Source: Gluconobacter vitians
GTDB taxonomy: Bacteria > Pseudomonadota > Alphaproteobacteria > Acetobacterales > Acetobacteraceae
Assembly (NCBI RefSeq): GCF_015244565.1
Contig: NZ_JABCQG010000001.1
Coordinates: forward strand, 186,001 to 250,000
DNA: 64,000 nucleotides
Reading direction: 5' to 3'
The translations under genes were made by a program, and so were the position numbers. Positions 24,112 through 33,204 of this stretch are shown here, piece after piece. The notes beneath the pieces were generated by a model. The model did no database searches and was not told the origin of the DNA. It was given only the letters and a program-made list of their open reading frames with translations. Positions within the stretch are counted from its first letter, which is position 1, and every line of letters begins with the position of its first letter.

Positions 24112-25254
24112 ATGAAAAAACTGCTGACCCTGGTGACGCTCGGCGTGCTTTGCGGGTGTACCCCGCAGAATGCGCCGTCTTCGTTTTCGCTCTCTCCTGT
24201 TGGTTATGACTCCCTTGCCGGGTGGGGGCAGGAGGATTTTGCCTCCCTGATGCCGCTGCTGCGGAATGAGTGCCGTCGCCTGTCGCAGTTGCCGCCCGAG
24301 ACGGTGCTCGGCGGGAGTGAGGACATCACGTATGGCCGTCATGCTGCCGACTGGGCCAATGCCTGTGTGGGGCTGGCAACAGCGACGGACGCGCGGACGT
24401 ATCTTCAGACATGGTTCCAGCCATACGAGGCGGGGACACAGGCGTTCTTTACCGGCTATTTCGAGCCGCAGATCCCGGCTTCCCTGACGCAGGGCGGGGC
24501 CTATCAGACGCCGGTCTATGGCCGTCCGCGCGATCTGGTGCGGGCGAAGGCGACCAATGGCCAGATGGTCAGCGGGCGCTGGGTCAACGGGCAGTTTGCG
24601 CCGTATTATGACCGTGCCGCGATTGATGGCGGGGCGCTGGCGGGGCAGGGGCTTGAGATTGCCTGGCTGAAAAGCCCGGTGGATCTGTTTTTCCTTCAGA
24701 TCCAGGGTTCCGGGCGGCTGATTCTGCCGGATGGCGGGCAGGTGCGTGTCAGCTATGACGGGCGCAACGGGCAGGCCTATGTGCCGCTCGGACGTGTCCT
24801 TGTGCAGGATGGTGAACTGCCTGCGGATGGAGTCAGTATGGACAGCATTCGGAACTGGCTTGAAGCGCATCCGGACCGGATGATGTCCGTCATGGAGCGC
24901 AATCCGAATTATGTGTTCTTCCGCCGTGATGACGGCAATCTGGCGCAGGGGCCGAAGGGGGCGTTCGGGATGCCGCTGACGGCCGGGCGTTCCGTGGCGG
25001 TGGACCGGTCCATGGTGCCGTTTGCCATGCCGCTCTGGGTTGAGACGACGCTGCCTTATGGTGTCGGGCAGCAGGTGAACTGGGATCATCTGGTGTTCGC
25101 GCAGGATATCGGCACGGATATCAAAGGTGCCGGGCGCGCCGATCTGTTCACGGGTTGGGGGGCTGCGGCGCAGGCCGTGGCCGGGAACCTGCATGCACAT
25201 GGGCGGATGGTGCTGTTCCTGCCGCGTCCTCCTGCGGAACCTGCCGCACAATGA
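24112..25254 (+). CDS. mltA: Membrane-bound lytic murein transglycosylase A
   Basis: MltA (380 residues) cleaves peptidoglycan glycan strands with formation of 1,6-anhydro ends. It starts with a lipoprotein signal (MKKLLTLVTLGVLCGC), so it is probably anchored to the outer membrane through C16. The catalytic domain includes FFTGYFEPQIPASLTQG, FFLQIQGSGRLILPDG and, at the C terminus, the 3D motif with its aspartates (HLVFAQDIGTDIKGAGRADL followed by FTGWG). The ATG is chosen because the lipobox follows it directly; the frame is open further upstream into the Tim44-like gene. Its stop overlaps the methyltransferase start. Confidence 0.96.
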   Translation: MKKLLTLVTLGVLCGCTPQNAPSSFSLSPVGYDSLAGWGQEDFASLMPLLRNECRRLSQLPPETVLGGSEDITYGRHAADWANACVGLATATDARTYLQTWFQPYEAGTQAFFTGYFEPQIPASLTQGGAYQTPVYGRPRDLVRAKATNGQMVSGRWVNGQFAPYYDRAAIDGGALAGQGLEIAWLKSPVDLFFLQIQGSGRLILPDGGQVRVSYDGRNGQAYVPLGRVLVQDGELPADGVSMDSIRNWLEAHPDRMMSVMERNPNYVFFRRDDGNLAQGPKGAFGMPLTAGRSVAVDRSMVPFAMPLWVETTLPYGVGQQVNWDHLVFAQDIGTDIKGAGRADLFTGWGAAAQAVAGNLHAHGRMVLFLPRPPAEPAAQ

Positions 25255-26069
25255 TCCGCAGTCGCCGGGAGAAGCTCGGTGTCCATACGCTGATCCGGGG
25301 GGACTGCACGACGGTCCTCAAGCGGATGCCGTCGCAGAGCGTGGACGTTGTGGTGACGTCGCCACCCTATAATCTGGGGGTGCCGTACCGGACCTATCAG
25401 GACCGGCTGCCCGAGGATGCGTATCTGGACTGGATGGAGGATGTCTGCACCAGTCTGTCCCGCGTCATGAAGGATGATGGATCATTCTTCCTGAATATCG
25501 CGGGGTCGTCCTCACAGCCCTGGCTGCCGTTCGAGCTGATGACGCGGCTGCGCAGGCTGTTCGTGCTTCAGAACCATATCACCTGGATCAAATCGATCTC
25601 GGTGGGTGAGATCACTTACGGGCATTTCAAGCCGTTGAATTCGGCGCGTTTCGTCAATCGTAACCATGAGCATGTGTTCCATCTGACCAAGACAGGAAAT
25701 GTGCTGGTGTCGCGGCTGGATGCGGGTGTGCCGTTTACGGACAAGAGCAATATCGTGCGGCGGCAGCACATCACGGACCGGCGATGCCGGGGCGATACGT
25801 GGTTCATTCCCTACGAGACCGTGCGCAGCCGCAAAGAGAAGTTCAGCCATCCGGGGACGTTCCCGGTGGCGCTTCCCGAGGCGTGTATCCGGCTGCATGG
25901 GTTGCGGCCGGGTGGCGTGCTGCTGGATCCGTTTATGGGATCGGGCACGACGCTGGTGGCGGCGGAGCGGATGGGCTGTGTGGGGATCGGAATTGATACC
26001 GATACGTCCTATGTAAACGTGGCGCGCAAGCGGGTGCGGGCGGCGATCGATCATGAGGACGAGGATTAA
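25251..26069 (+). CDS. Beta-class site-specific DNA methyltransferase (orphan)
   Basis: A 272-residue DNA methyltransferase. The catalytic motif IV (TSPPYNLG, SPPY at 37-40) comes near the N terminus and the SAM-binding motif I (LLDPFMGSGTTLVAAE, about 225) near the C terminus, which is the beta-class order with the target-recognition part between. SPPY occurs in N4-cytosine and in some N6-adenine enzymes, so the base cannot be fixed. No restriction endonuclease gene is nearby, so it looks like an orphan. It is not CcrM-like at the C terminus. The ATG overlaps the mltA stop (ATGA), an unusual partner; the two are presumably co-translated. A weak hairpin follows the stop. Confidence 0.92.
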   Translation: MIRSRREKLGVHTLIRGDCTTVLKRMPSQSVDVVVTSPPYNLGVPYRTYQDRLPEDAYLDWMEDVCTSLSRVMKDDGSFFLNIAGSSSQPWLPFELMTRLRRLFVLQNHITWIKSISVGEITYGHFKPLNSARFVNRNHEHVFHLTKTGNVLVSRLDAGVPFTDKSNIVRRQHITDRRCRGDTWFIPYETVRSRKEKFSHPGTFPVALPEACIRLHGLRPGGVLLDPFMGSGTTLVAAERMGCVGIGIDTDTSYVNVARKRVRAAIDHEDED

Positions 26070-26150
26070 TCGACAACACCTGTTTTCCTGACAGGTTCAA
26101 TCACTTTGACTTTGTGTATCACTTTTCCGCATTATCACGACACCGTGAGT

Positions 26151-27626
26151 ATGAGGAGAAAAGTGGTGCGTTCCAGCACGATTACAAAAGGAATTGCCGG
26201 TCTGGTGGCGCTGGGCGTTGTCGCCTGGGGCGGGACCGTCACTTATCTTGAGCATTTTGATCATGCTGGAGCACCGCAGCTGCCCGCCAGCAGCCCGACG
26301 CGTCAGGACCCGACGGCCATGGCGGCGTTCGCGGCCCTTCGGGAAGTGCGCTGCGATTACTGCCATACGCAGAACGTTGAGCTGCCGTTCTATTTCAAGC
26401 TGCCGCTCGCCAACCAGATCATGAAGCGTGATCTGGTGCAGGGGCAGCGTCATTTTGAATATGCGCCGGTTCTGACGGCCCTGCAGGACGGCAAGCCGCC
26501 TTCCGTCGAGCAGCTTTCCCGCATTGAGGAAGTCATCACGCAGAACCGGATGCCGCCGGCAGCCTATCTGCTGATGCACCCGCATGCGCATCTGGACGAG
26601 AAGCAGCGTGCGGACATCCTGAAATGGGTGCGTGAGCAGCGTGAGCGTTACTATGCGACGCCGGGCGTGGCGGCGCAGTTCCGTGGCGAGCCGATCCAGC
26701 CGATCCCCGAAAGTGTCGATGTGAACTGGAAGAAGGCCGAGCTGGGCCGGGCACTGTTCTTTGACAAGGGTCTGTCGGGTGATGGCACGCTCAACTGCGC
26801 AAGCTGCCATGGTCTGAACAAGGGTGGCGTGGACAATCTGACGACCGCGACGGGTATTGGTGGCCAGAAGGGGCCGATCAATGTGCCGACCGTCTATAAT
26901 TCCGTGTTCAGCATGGCGCAGTTCTGGAACGGCCGTGCGAAGGATCTGGCGGAACAGGCGGCAGGGCCGGTCATGAACCCGCTGGAAATGGGGTCGCATG
27001 ACTGGAACACGGTGGCCGATCATGTCCGCAGCACGCCGGGTTATGCCGAGCAGTTCAACGCGGCTTTTGGCTCCGACCAGATCGACAAGGACACGATCAC
27101 GGGGGCGATTGCGGAATATGAAAAGACGCTGATTACGCCGGACAGCCGCTTTGACCTGTATCTGAAGGGCGATGCGAAGGCGATCACGGCGCAGGAAAAG
27201 CGCGGGTATGAGCGCTTCAAGGAAATCGGCTGCTCGGGGTGCCATAGCGGCATTGCCGTGGGTGGTGACGCCTATGAGATCCTGGGGCTGGAAGGGCCGT
27301 ATTTCGAGAACCGTCACACGAAGCTGACGGCTGCGGATGAAGGCCGTATGGCTGTGACGCATCAGGAAGGCGATCGTGAGCGGTTCAAGGTTCCGAACCT
27401 GCGCAATGTCGAACTGACGGGTCCTTGGCTGCATGACGGTTCGGCGACCACGCTGGAGCAGGTCGTGCGGGAGATGGCACGCTACGAGACGCCGGATCAT
27501 GACATTGCCGATCAGGATGTCACGGATATCGTGGCGTTCCTCAAGACGCTGACGGGCAAGTATGAGGGCATTCCGCTGAAGGATGTCTCGGCTGACCAGC
27601 CGCTGCGGGCTCCGGCTTCGAACTGA
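26151..27626 (+). CDS. Membrane-anchored triheme cytochrome c peroxidase
   Basis: A 491-residue peroxidase that should reduce hydrogen peroxide in the periplasm with electrons from the respiratory chain. An uncleaved N-terminal helix (GIAGLVALGVVAWGGTVTYL) anchors it. Three haem c motifs are present: CDYCH at 68-72, CASCH at 216-220 and CSGCH at 361-365; the last two form the standard diheme peroxidase, the first an extra N-terminal haem domain as in E. coli YhjA, which uses quinol. The start is uncertain: the GAGGAG after this ATG would serve GTG codons four and five residues in. A strong terminator follows. Confidence 0.92.
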   Translation: MRRKVVRSSTITKGIAGLVALGVVAWGGTVTYLEHFDHAGAPQLPASSPTRQDPTAMAAFAALREVRCDYCHTQNVELPFYFKLPLANQIMKRDLVQGQRHFEYAPVLTALQDGKPPSVEQLSRIEEVITQNRMPPAAYLLMHPHAHLDEKQRADILKWVREQRERYYATPGVAAQFRGEPIQPIPESVDVNWKKAELGRALFFDKGLSGDGTLNCASCHGLNKGGVDNLTTATGIGGQKGPINVPTVYNSVFSMAQFWNGRAKDLAEQAAGPVMNPLEMGSHDWNTVADHVRSTPGYAEQFNAAFGSDQIDKDTITGAIAEYEKTLITPDSRFDLYLKGDAKAITAQEKRGYERFKEIGCSGCHSGIAVGGDAYEILGLEGPYFENRHTKLTAADEGRMAVTHQEGDRERFKVPNLRNVELTGPWLHDGSATTLEQVVREMARYETPDHDIADQDVTDIVAFLKTLTGKYEGIPLKDVSADQPLRAPASN

Positions 27627-27651
27627 AGTCTACGCAAGCTGCGTGAATGAA

Positions 27652-27685
27652 AAACGGCCCCGGGGTGATCCGGGGCCGTTTTTTT
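27652..27685. terminator. Bidirectional intrinsic terminator
   Basis: A perfect 10-bp stem (ACGGCCCCGG, loop GGTGAT) with a run of T on the right and a run of A on the left. It can stop both the peroxidase transcript and the convergent lipase-like transcript. Confidence 0.92.
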
Positions 27686-27706
27686 ATGGGCTGCGTCTGC
27701 GGGTGT

Positions 27707-28897
27707 TTATTGGGGAACGGGATTGCATTGCGGGGTGACGGGCTGGCCGGTCATGACGGCTGTCGTAAAAGTGGCGGAGTCCGGCAGGGAGCCGTTTACG
27801 ACCTGGCTGTGGTCCAGTCCCTTGTAGAGATGGGCCTGAACGGTTGAGCCTGCTGCGCAGGCGGCTTTGACCAGACCGAGCTGAAGGGCGGGGGGCACGT
27901 CGCGGTCTTCTGTTCCGGTGCCGGTGAAGAGGGGCTGGGCCAGCTTGAGCGTTGGGAACGCCATGGCTTTCAGGGCCGGGCTCATGGCCTTGAGGAAAGT
28001 CGGCTGGAGGCTGTTCTGCAGGGTCAGGCCGGCTTCCTGCGTCTGATGGGACAGGGAGGTCAGGCATTCATGGGCGGCGTTGCGGTAAACGGGCAGCGCT
28101 TTAGGCGTGAAGGCCTGTTCGGGACGGAAATGCGGATCACGTCCTTCCAGTCCGGCGGCAAGGTAGAAGACGTAATTGATCAGCGGGCTGTAGCCGACGC
28201 CGGGCTGTGACGCGGCTTTGAGCAGGCCACCGAGCAGTTCGGGCGTCACGTAAGGCGCGCCGGTGGCCACGGTGCCGCGGATGTCCAGTTCAAGCGCGTA
28301 GGTTGGTGCGTAGGATGCTGTGGCGACGGCCGCACCGCCTCCCTGCGACTGGCCGACGATCATGATCCGGTTTTGCAGGTTTGGGACGTTGGCGAGGGCA
28401 GCACGAACGCTGTCGAGGACGCTGTAGGCTTCGACGCGGGTGTCCAGATAGGGATGGGTGCCGGGTGTTCCGAGGCCCTGATAGTCGGTGGCGACGATGG
28501 CGAAGCCGCGCTTCATCCAGGCGGACAGATAAGTACGGTTGCGGTCGCTGTACGGGTTGAGAGAGGGCGCGCAGCTGTCATCCACGCCGACAGTGCCATG
28601 GGCCCAGGCGACGATCGGCCAGCCACCCTGCGGAGCCGGACCCGCGGGCAGGATGATTTCGGCCGTGACGGGAACGAGGCCCTTGCCGGTGATGCCGTTG
28701 GTCGAAAGATAGGTGATGCGCAGGGCGCGTCCGGCGTCCGGAAGGCCGAGGGCCTCGGCAAGTGGGGTCGAGGCGGTGATGGTTCCGGGCTTCTGGACAC
28801 CGGACGGGGCCGCGTGTGCCATAGTGGTGAGGGTGGCGGCGCAGAGGGCCGTGCCTGCAAGCAGGGGAATGAGTTTGCGCAGGGAAGGCAGGGGCAT
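27707..28897 (-). CDS. Secreted alpha/beta hydrolase (secretory lipase family)
   Basis: A 396-residue exported hydrolase with a Sec signal peptide (ending around MAHAA). It resembles the secretory lipase (LIP) family: WAHGTVGVDDSCAPSLNP forms the oxyanion-hole region, IMIVGQSQGGGAAVA contains the nucleophile serine, TGTEDRDVPP the acidic residue and YKGLDHSQVV the histidine. Substrates may be lipids or other esters; none can be named from sequence. I start at the ATG of MPLPSLRKLIP, which precedes the signal peptide; an upstream in-frame stretch is not needed. It shares a bidirectional terminator with the peroxidase gene. Confidence 0.85.
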   Translation of the reverse strand: MPLPSLRKLIPLLAGTALCAATLTTMAHAAPSGVQKPGTITASTPLAEALGLPDAGRALRITYLSTNGITGKGLVPVTAEIILPAGPAPQGGWPIVAWAHGTVGVDDSCAPSLNPYSDRNRTYLSAWMKRGFAIVATDYQGLGTPGTHPYLDTRVEAYSVLDSVRAALANVPNLQNRIMIVGQSQGGGAAVATASYAPTYALELDIRGTVATGAPYVTPELLGGLLKAASQPGVGYSPLINYVFYLAAGLEGRDPHFRPEQAFTPKALPVYRNAAHECLTSLSHQTQEAGLTLQNSLQPTFLKAMSPALKAMAFPTLKLAQPLFTGTGTEDRDVPPALQLGLVKAACAAGSTVQAHLYKGLDHSQVVNGSLPDSATFTTAVMTGQPVTPQCNPVPQ

Positions 28898-29023
28898 GGG
28901 AAATCCTTGGTCAGTCTTGCTTTGCAGGCCGGACATTCTCATGCCCGGTGCTGGCGAGACTGACGCCATGACCCTTAAGGTCAAGTGAATTTCCGATGGT
29001 GCCTGTGGTCTGATCGTTCCGGT

Positions 29024-29233
29024 TCAGTCGTTCTGGGCGAGGCGGCGGTCGGCGGCCTTGTCGATCCGGTCACGCTCTTCGGCGGTGAGGAGGCCGCGCT
29101 CGTATTCCTGTGTGGCGCGGGCCTTGGCGTTGCTGGCGCGGGCGCGGGTATCGATCGGGTAGGCGCGCTTTTCAGGGAGGCCGAAAGCGCTGTCAGGCAG
29201 TTTGTCGCGTTCTTCCTGGGAGAGATGGCTCAT
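29024..29233 (-). CDS. Small charged protein (DUF6582-like)
   Basis: A 69-residue soluble protein. The stretch LPDSAFGLPEKRAYPIDTRA matches my memory of a short family (often labelled DUF6582) with the wording LPDSAFA-P-KR-YPI, found in phage-related and stand-alone proteins. The rest is rich in Ala, Arg, Asp and Glu and probably helical. No function is known. The ATG of MSHLSQEE is preferred over a longer reading that starts at MFFRDFG. It is monocistronic, upstream of and on the same strand as the lipase-like gene. Confidence 0.68.
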   Translation of the reverse strand: MSHLSQEERDKLPDSAFGLPEKRAYPIDTRARASNAKARATQEYERGLLTAEERDRIDKAADRRLAQND

Positions 29234-29397
29234 GGTTCTGTTCTTTCTGAAATGGAACCCGGACTGTGAACGTATCAGGGCAGCGAAAGTCCCGAAATCC
29301 CGAAAGAACATTGTTCAACGCTGCCGGAAGCCGTTACATGCTCGGGGCCTGAATCCCGTTTTTTGGGAGGGGTGGTCAGACAGGAAGTGAGGACGGC

Positions 29398-29961
29398 GTG
29401 GCGAAGCGGGATCTGAGGGAGGACGAGGCGACCCTGTGGCGGATGGTGGTCCGCGACATCAAGCCGCTGCGTTCTCCGCGGGCTCCGAAACGCATGATGC
29501 CTGTGGTCAAGGCCGAGCCGCCTGCGTCCATGCCGGACATTGCGCGGTCTGCGCCTTTGCCGGCGCGACGGTCCTTTGTTCCGGCCCAGCCGAAGAAGCC
29601 TGTTTCCCGGCCGGCAGAGCTGGCCGTTGGTGTGCGGGCGCCGGGGTTGGACGATACAAGCTGGAAGCGTCTGTCACGCGGGCAGATGAAGGTCGATGCG
29701 CGGCTCGATCTGCATGGTTATGTCGTGCAGGAGGCGTTCGAGCGGCTGTATGATTTCATGCAGCGCGCACGGGTGCGGAACTGGCGCTGTGTCGAGGTCG
29801 TGACAGGACTGGGGAGCGGGCAGACCAGCGGGCTGATCCGTCGCGAACTGCCGATGTGGCTTCAGCGGGGGGATCTGCGGTCCATGGTGCTGGCCGTGGT
29901 GCATCCCCATGCGGCCAATCACGGGTCTGTTCGCATTCTGCTGAAGACCCGCCGCCGCTGA
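29398..29961 (+). CDS. Smr domain protein
   Basis: A 187-residue protein with a disordered, proline-rich N-terminal half and a C-terminal Smr domain (about 95-185): the LDLHG element reads RLDLHGYVVQEAFERLYDF, followed by VEVVTGLGSGQTSGLIRREL and HPHAANHGSVRILLKTRRR. The usual TGxG/HGxG loop is TGLGSG. Smr domains are nucleases of DNA or RNA, in bacteria including ribosome-rescue cleavage of mRNA. Translation seems to start at a GTG after GTGAGGAC. In many alphaproteobacteria this gene follows mltA directly; here about 4 kb of other genes separate them. Confidence 0.88.
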   Translation: MAKRDLREDEATLWRMVVRDIKPLRSPRAPKRMMPVVKAEPPASMPDIARSAPLPARRSFVPAQPKKPVSRPAELAVGVRAPGLDDTSWKRLSRGQMKVDARLDLHGYVVQEAFERLYDFMQRARVRNWRCVEVVTGLGSGQTSGLIRRELPMWLQRGDLRSMVLAVVHPHAANHGSVRILLKTRRR

Positions 29962-29966
29962 GCCTG

Positions 29967-31049
29967 TCAGATGTGGCGGGTTTCCTGCCCTTCGCGCCAG
30001 CGGGGCGTGTTGACGGCGAGCCAGCGGCGTAGGGCGAGCGTGGCGCCGAGATCGGGGACCGTCCGTGACAGGAACGGGGCGGCATTTTCACCCGTCGCCA
30101 GCTTGAAATGATGCATATCGGCCCAGCTTCGCACGCCGGAATCCGCGGCGGCGGCCGAGCAGGCATGGCTCCATCGTGTGACGACGTCGGATGATGTCAG
30201 CATCGGCAGGGCAATGGCCATGGCCGTGTCGGCTGCAGCGGAGACGGCCTGACAGGCGTGATAGAACGGGCCTTCGGGCGGGCGGTGCCGGGCCTGCTGA
30301 TAGGCTTCCATGAAAATGGGAATGGTCGTCGAATGCGTGTCGGTCAGGTCGCCGGTGGAATAGATGGCGCTCGTGCCTTCGGGGAGGTTGGCGAGGACGT
30401 CATCCAGCGGGCGGTCCAGCGTGTAGGGCGAGACCTGAACGGCATCGACTGTTCCGGCATGAAGCGCGGCCAGGGCCGTTGAGGAATCGACATAGCCGGG
30501 CATGGGAACGGGACGCAGGCCGAGCAGGGACAGGCCCATCAAGGCGTTCAGTTCCGGTCCGCCGACCCGCGAGACTGCGAGGCGGACAGGATGGTCATGG
30601 AAGAAGCCTGTCAGGCGGCTGCGCAGGGTTTTGTGCAGTTCCGTGCGCGCGATGACGACGGTGGTCGTGGAGGCCACGAGAACGGGGGTCCAGCGGCCGA
30701 AATCATAATGGACGCGGGAGTCGCCGGTCAGCGATGCCAGAAGTGTGGCAGCGGGCAGGACCAGGGCCGTGCTGCCGTCGGGCGCGCTGTTGGCGTCGAA
30801 CAGATTGGCAGCGCGGACGCCGTCTTGTCCGATGTCGGGGGTCAGTTCGAGAGGCGTATCCAGATCCAGCGCATGGGACAGGGCGCCATTTGCGAGTTCC
30901 GCGAACTGGCCGGGAATGGAGGCGAGCGTGCCGCCCAGAAGGAGCTGGACATCCGTCAGGGCGCCAGCGCGGGCCAGGTTTTTCAGGAGGGGAGCGGCTC
31001 CGGTCAGAGCCGCCAGCCCCTTCAGGGCTGCACGTCGGGTCAGTCTCAC
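29967..31049 (-). CDS. Exported Bug/TctC-like substrate-binding protein
   Basis: A 360-residue protein with an N-terminal export signal of twin-arginine appearance ([20 protein letters not shown]). The layout, with [52 protein letters not shown] and [20 protein letters not shown], suggests a divergent periplasmic binding protein of the Bug/TctC group that serves tripartite tricarboxylate transporters. No transporter membrane genes are nearby, so it may be an orphan sensor or binding protein; the assignment is tentative. Its ATG overlaps the hemF stop by four bases, so the two are probably cotranscribed. It converges with the Smr gene 6 bp away. Confidence 0.55.
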   Translation of the reverse strand: MRLTRRAALKGLAALTGAAPLLKNLARAGALTDVQLLLGGTLASIPGQFAELANGALSHALDLDTPLELTPDIGQDGVRAANLFDANSAPDGSTALVLPAATLLASLTGDSRVHYDFGRWTPVLVASTTTVVIARTELHKTLRSRLTGFFHDHPVRLAVSRVGGPELNALMGLSLLGLRPVPMPGYVDSSTALAALHAGTVDAVQVSPYTLDRPLDDVLANLPEGTSAIYSTGDLTDTHSTTIPIFMEAYQQARHRPPEGPFYHACQAVSAAADTAMAIALPMLTSSDVVTRWSHACSAAAADSGVRSWADMHHFKLATGENAAPFLSRTVPDLGATLALRRWLAVNTPRWREGQETRHI

Positions 31050-31963
31050 GGCCAGCGGACTTCCGGCGGCATGCTCATCAGGATAGCTTCGGTGTTGCCG
31101 CCCGTTTTGAGGCCGAACAGCGTGCCGCGGTCATGGAGCAGGTTGAATTCGACGTAGCGGCCGCGGCGGATGAGCTGGGCGTCGCGGTCGGCTTCGGTCC
31201 AGGGGGTGAACATGCGGTGGCGGACGACGGCCGGGTAGGCGTCGTGGAAGGCCATGCCGACGTCTTTGGTGAAGGCGAAGTCCAGATCGACGTCACCGGT
31301 ATAGAACTGGTCGTAGAAGATGCCACCCAGACCGCGCGGTTCGTTGCGGTGATGCAGGTGGAAGTAGCGGTCACACCATTCCTTGAAGCGGGGATAATGC
31401 TCCGGGTCGTGGCGGTTGCAGGCGTCTTCGAAGGATTTGTGGAAATAGGCGGCGTCCGACTGGGCTTCCGCGCTTTCGGGGAACATCGGGGTGATGTCGC
31501 CGCCGCCGCCGAACCAACCCTTCGTCGTGACGATCATGCGCGTGTTGAAATGCGCGGCACTGACATGCGGGTTGCAGGGATGTGCGACAAGGGACACGCC
31601 GGTGGCGAAAAAGCGCGGGTCTTCGTCGGCACCGGGGATGTTCTTGCGAAATTCGGGGGAGAACTCGCCCCAGACGGTCGAGACGTTGACGCCGACCTTC
31701 TCGAACACGCGACCGCGCATGACGGACATCACGCCGGCGCCGCCTTCGGGTCGCTCCCAGGCGGTGCGTTCGAAACGGCCGGGGGCCGTGCGGTCACGCA
31801 GGACCTGCGAACCACCTTCGGCTGCTTCGTCTTCGAGTTTTTCGTAGGACGCGCAGATGCGGTCGCGGAGGGTTTCGAACCAGGCTTTGGCGTCCTGCTT
31901 GAGGGCGTCGTGAGGCACGTCTGGACGAACGGTTTCGGCGAAACCTGGGCTGATCTGGTCCAT
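31046..31963 (-). CDS. hemF: Oxygen-dependent coproporphyrinogen-III oxidase
   Basis: HemF (305 residues) decarboxylates coproporphyrinogen III to protoporphyrinogen IX using oxygen, an aerobic haem step. Family blocks [60 protein letters not shown] and [20 protein letters not shown] are all present, as is the C-terminal [20 protein letters not shown]. The ATG is close to a divergent mtnP. The aerobic form alone is visible in this window, in keeping with a strict aerobe. Confidence 0.97.
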   Translation of the reverse strand: MDQISPGFAETVRPDVPHDALKQDAKAWFETLRDRICASYEKLEDEAAEGGSQVLRDRTAPGRFERTAWERPEGGAGVMSVMRGRVFEKVGVNVSTVWGEFSPEFRKNIPGADEDPRFFATGVSLVAHPCNPHVSAAHFNTRMIVTTKGWFGGGGDITPMFPESAEAQSDAAYFHKSFEDACNRHDPEHYPRFKEWCDRYFHLHHRNEPRGLGGIFYDQFYTGDVDLDFAFTKDVGMAFHDAYPAVVRHRMFTPWTEADRDAQLIRRGRYVEFNLLHDRGTLFGLKTGGNTEAILMSMPPEVRWP

Positions 31964-32250
31964 GTTTTCTTCCCCCGTCTATACAGGACAAAACTTCGTT
32001 ACGCGCAGTGTCCTAGCAAATCGTGCCGTCGCCGAACAGTTGGCGGATGCATGTCTGACGTTCATTCGTTGCGGGCATCCGTGGCGGGACGATGGCGCAA
32101 AGACGTTTTCATTTCGTAAAAACGGCCACGTTTTGTGAAAAAGTTTCTCTGAATGCTGCAACACGCGGCTTGCGGGCGGCAAGGCTTGCGTGTCGGGCCG
32201 TCTCGTGGTCCAGAACGGGCGAGCGGATCAACCAGAAATCAGGAACAGAC

Positions 32251-33141
32251 ATGTCTTCGGAACAGGAAATCCAGCCCGTCATCGGTGTGATCGGTGGCTC
32301 GGGGCTGTATGACATTGACGGACTCGAGAACAAGGAATGGCGCCGGGTGGAAACGCCCTGGGGCGAGCCTTCGGATGAACTGCTGTTCGGCACGTTCGAG
32401 GGCGTGCAGTGCGTGTTCCTGCCGCGTCACGGGCGGGGGCATCCCATTCCGCCGTCGCGTCTGAACTTCCGCGCCAATATCGATGCGCTCAAGCGGGCCG
32501 GTGTGACGGATATCCTGTCGCTTTCGGCTGTGGGGTCGCTCAAGGAAGAGCTGCCGCCGGGTCATTTCGTGCTGGTGGACCAGTTCATTGACCGCAGCTT
32601 TGCGCGTGAGAAGAGCTTCTTCGACACGGGCTGTGTGGCGCATGTCGGCATGGCGGATCCGGTTTCGGCGCGTGTGCTGGATGTGGTGCAGGGCGAGGCG
32701 GCTTCGCTTGGGATTCCGTTCACGCGGGGCGGGACGTATCTGGTGATGGAAGGTCCGCAGTTCTCAACCCGCGCCGAGAGCGAATTGTACCGGTCCTGGG
32801 GCTGTTCGGTGGTGGGCATGACGAACATGCCGGAAGCCAAGCTCGCCCGTGAAGCGGAGATGAACTACGCAACTGTTGCGATGGTCACGGATTTCGACTG
32901 CTGGCACTCCGACCATGACAGTGTGACGGTCGAGGCTGTCGTGAAGGTCATGAAGGGGAATGCGGATAATGCGCGTCGCCTGGTGAAGGCGGTCATTCCG
33001 GTGCTGGGCAGGAAGCGTCCGGTGGATGCGAGCGCCGAGCGGGCTCTGGATCATGCGATCATTACGGCGCCTGCTGCCCGTGATCCGAAGCTGATGGCCA
33101 AGCTCGATGCTGTCGCTGGGCGTGTTCTGAAGCAGGGCTGA
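32251..33141 (+). CDS. mtnP: S-methyl-5'-thioadenosine phosphorylase
   Basis: MtnP (296 residues) splits methylthioadenosine, a by-product of polyamine synthesis, into adenine and methylthioribose 1-phosphate. It begins with IGVIGGSGLYDIDGL, has the phosphate-site FLPRHGRGHPIPPSRLNFRA, the LVMEGPQFSTRAESELYR loop and VGMTNMPEAKLAREAEMNYA of the family. I use the ATG after AGGAACAG; a longer frame through the divergent hemF gap is arginine-rich and improbable. No other methionine-salvage genes are near. Confidence 0.95.
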   Translation: MSSEQEIQPVIGVIGGSGLYDIDGLENKEWRRVETPWGEPSDELLFGTFEGVQCVFLPRHGRGHPIPPSRLNFRANIDALKRAGVTDILSLSAVGSLKEELPPGHFVLVDQFIDRSFAREKSFFDTGCVAHVGMADPVSARVLDVVQGEAASLGIPFTRGGTYLVMEGPQFSTRAESELYRSWGCSVVGMTNMPEAKLAREAEMNYATVAMVTDFDCWHSDHDSVTVEAVVKVMKGNADNARRLVKAVIPVLGRKRPVDASAERALDHAIITAPAARDPKLMAKLDAVAGRVLKQG

Positions 33142-33153
33142 GGCTCTGCGGAT

Positions 33154-33180
33154 GCCGCGCCTGCGTGATGCGGGCGCGGC
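33154..33180. terminator. GC hairpin between convergent mtnP and DUF2934 gene
   Basis: A perfect 8-bp stem, GCCGCGCC with GGCGCGGC and an 11-base loop, lies 13 bases after the mtnP stop. No U-tract follows in either direction, so it may be an inefficient bidirectional terminator or a mRNA 3' end stabiliser. Confidence 0.4.
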
Positions 33181-33204
33181 TGGAACCGTGATCGGCTGAG
33201 GGGA

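Noticed and set aside
26077-26096. ACCTGT/ACAGGT hairpin after the methyltransferase gene as terminator
   Set aside because: Only a 6-bp stem with no T-tract; too weak to list as a terminator.
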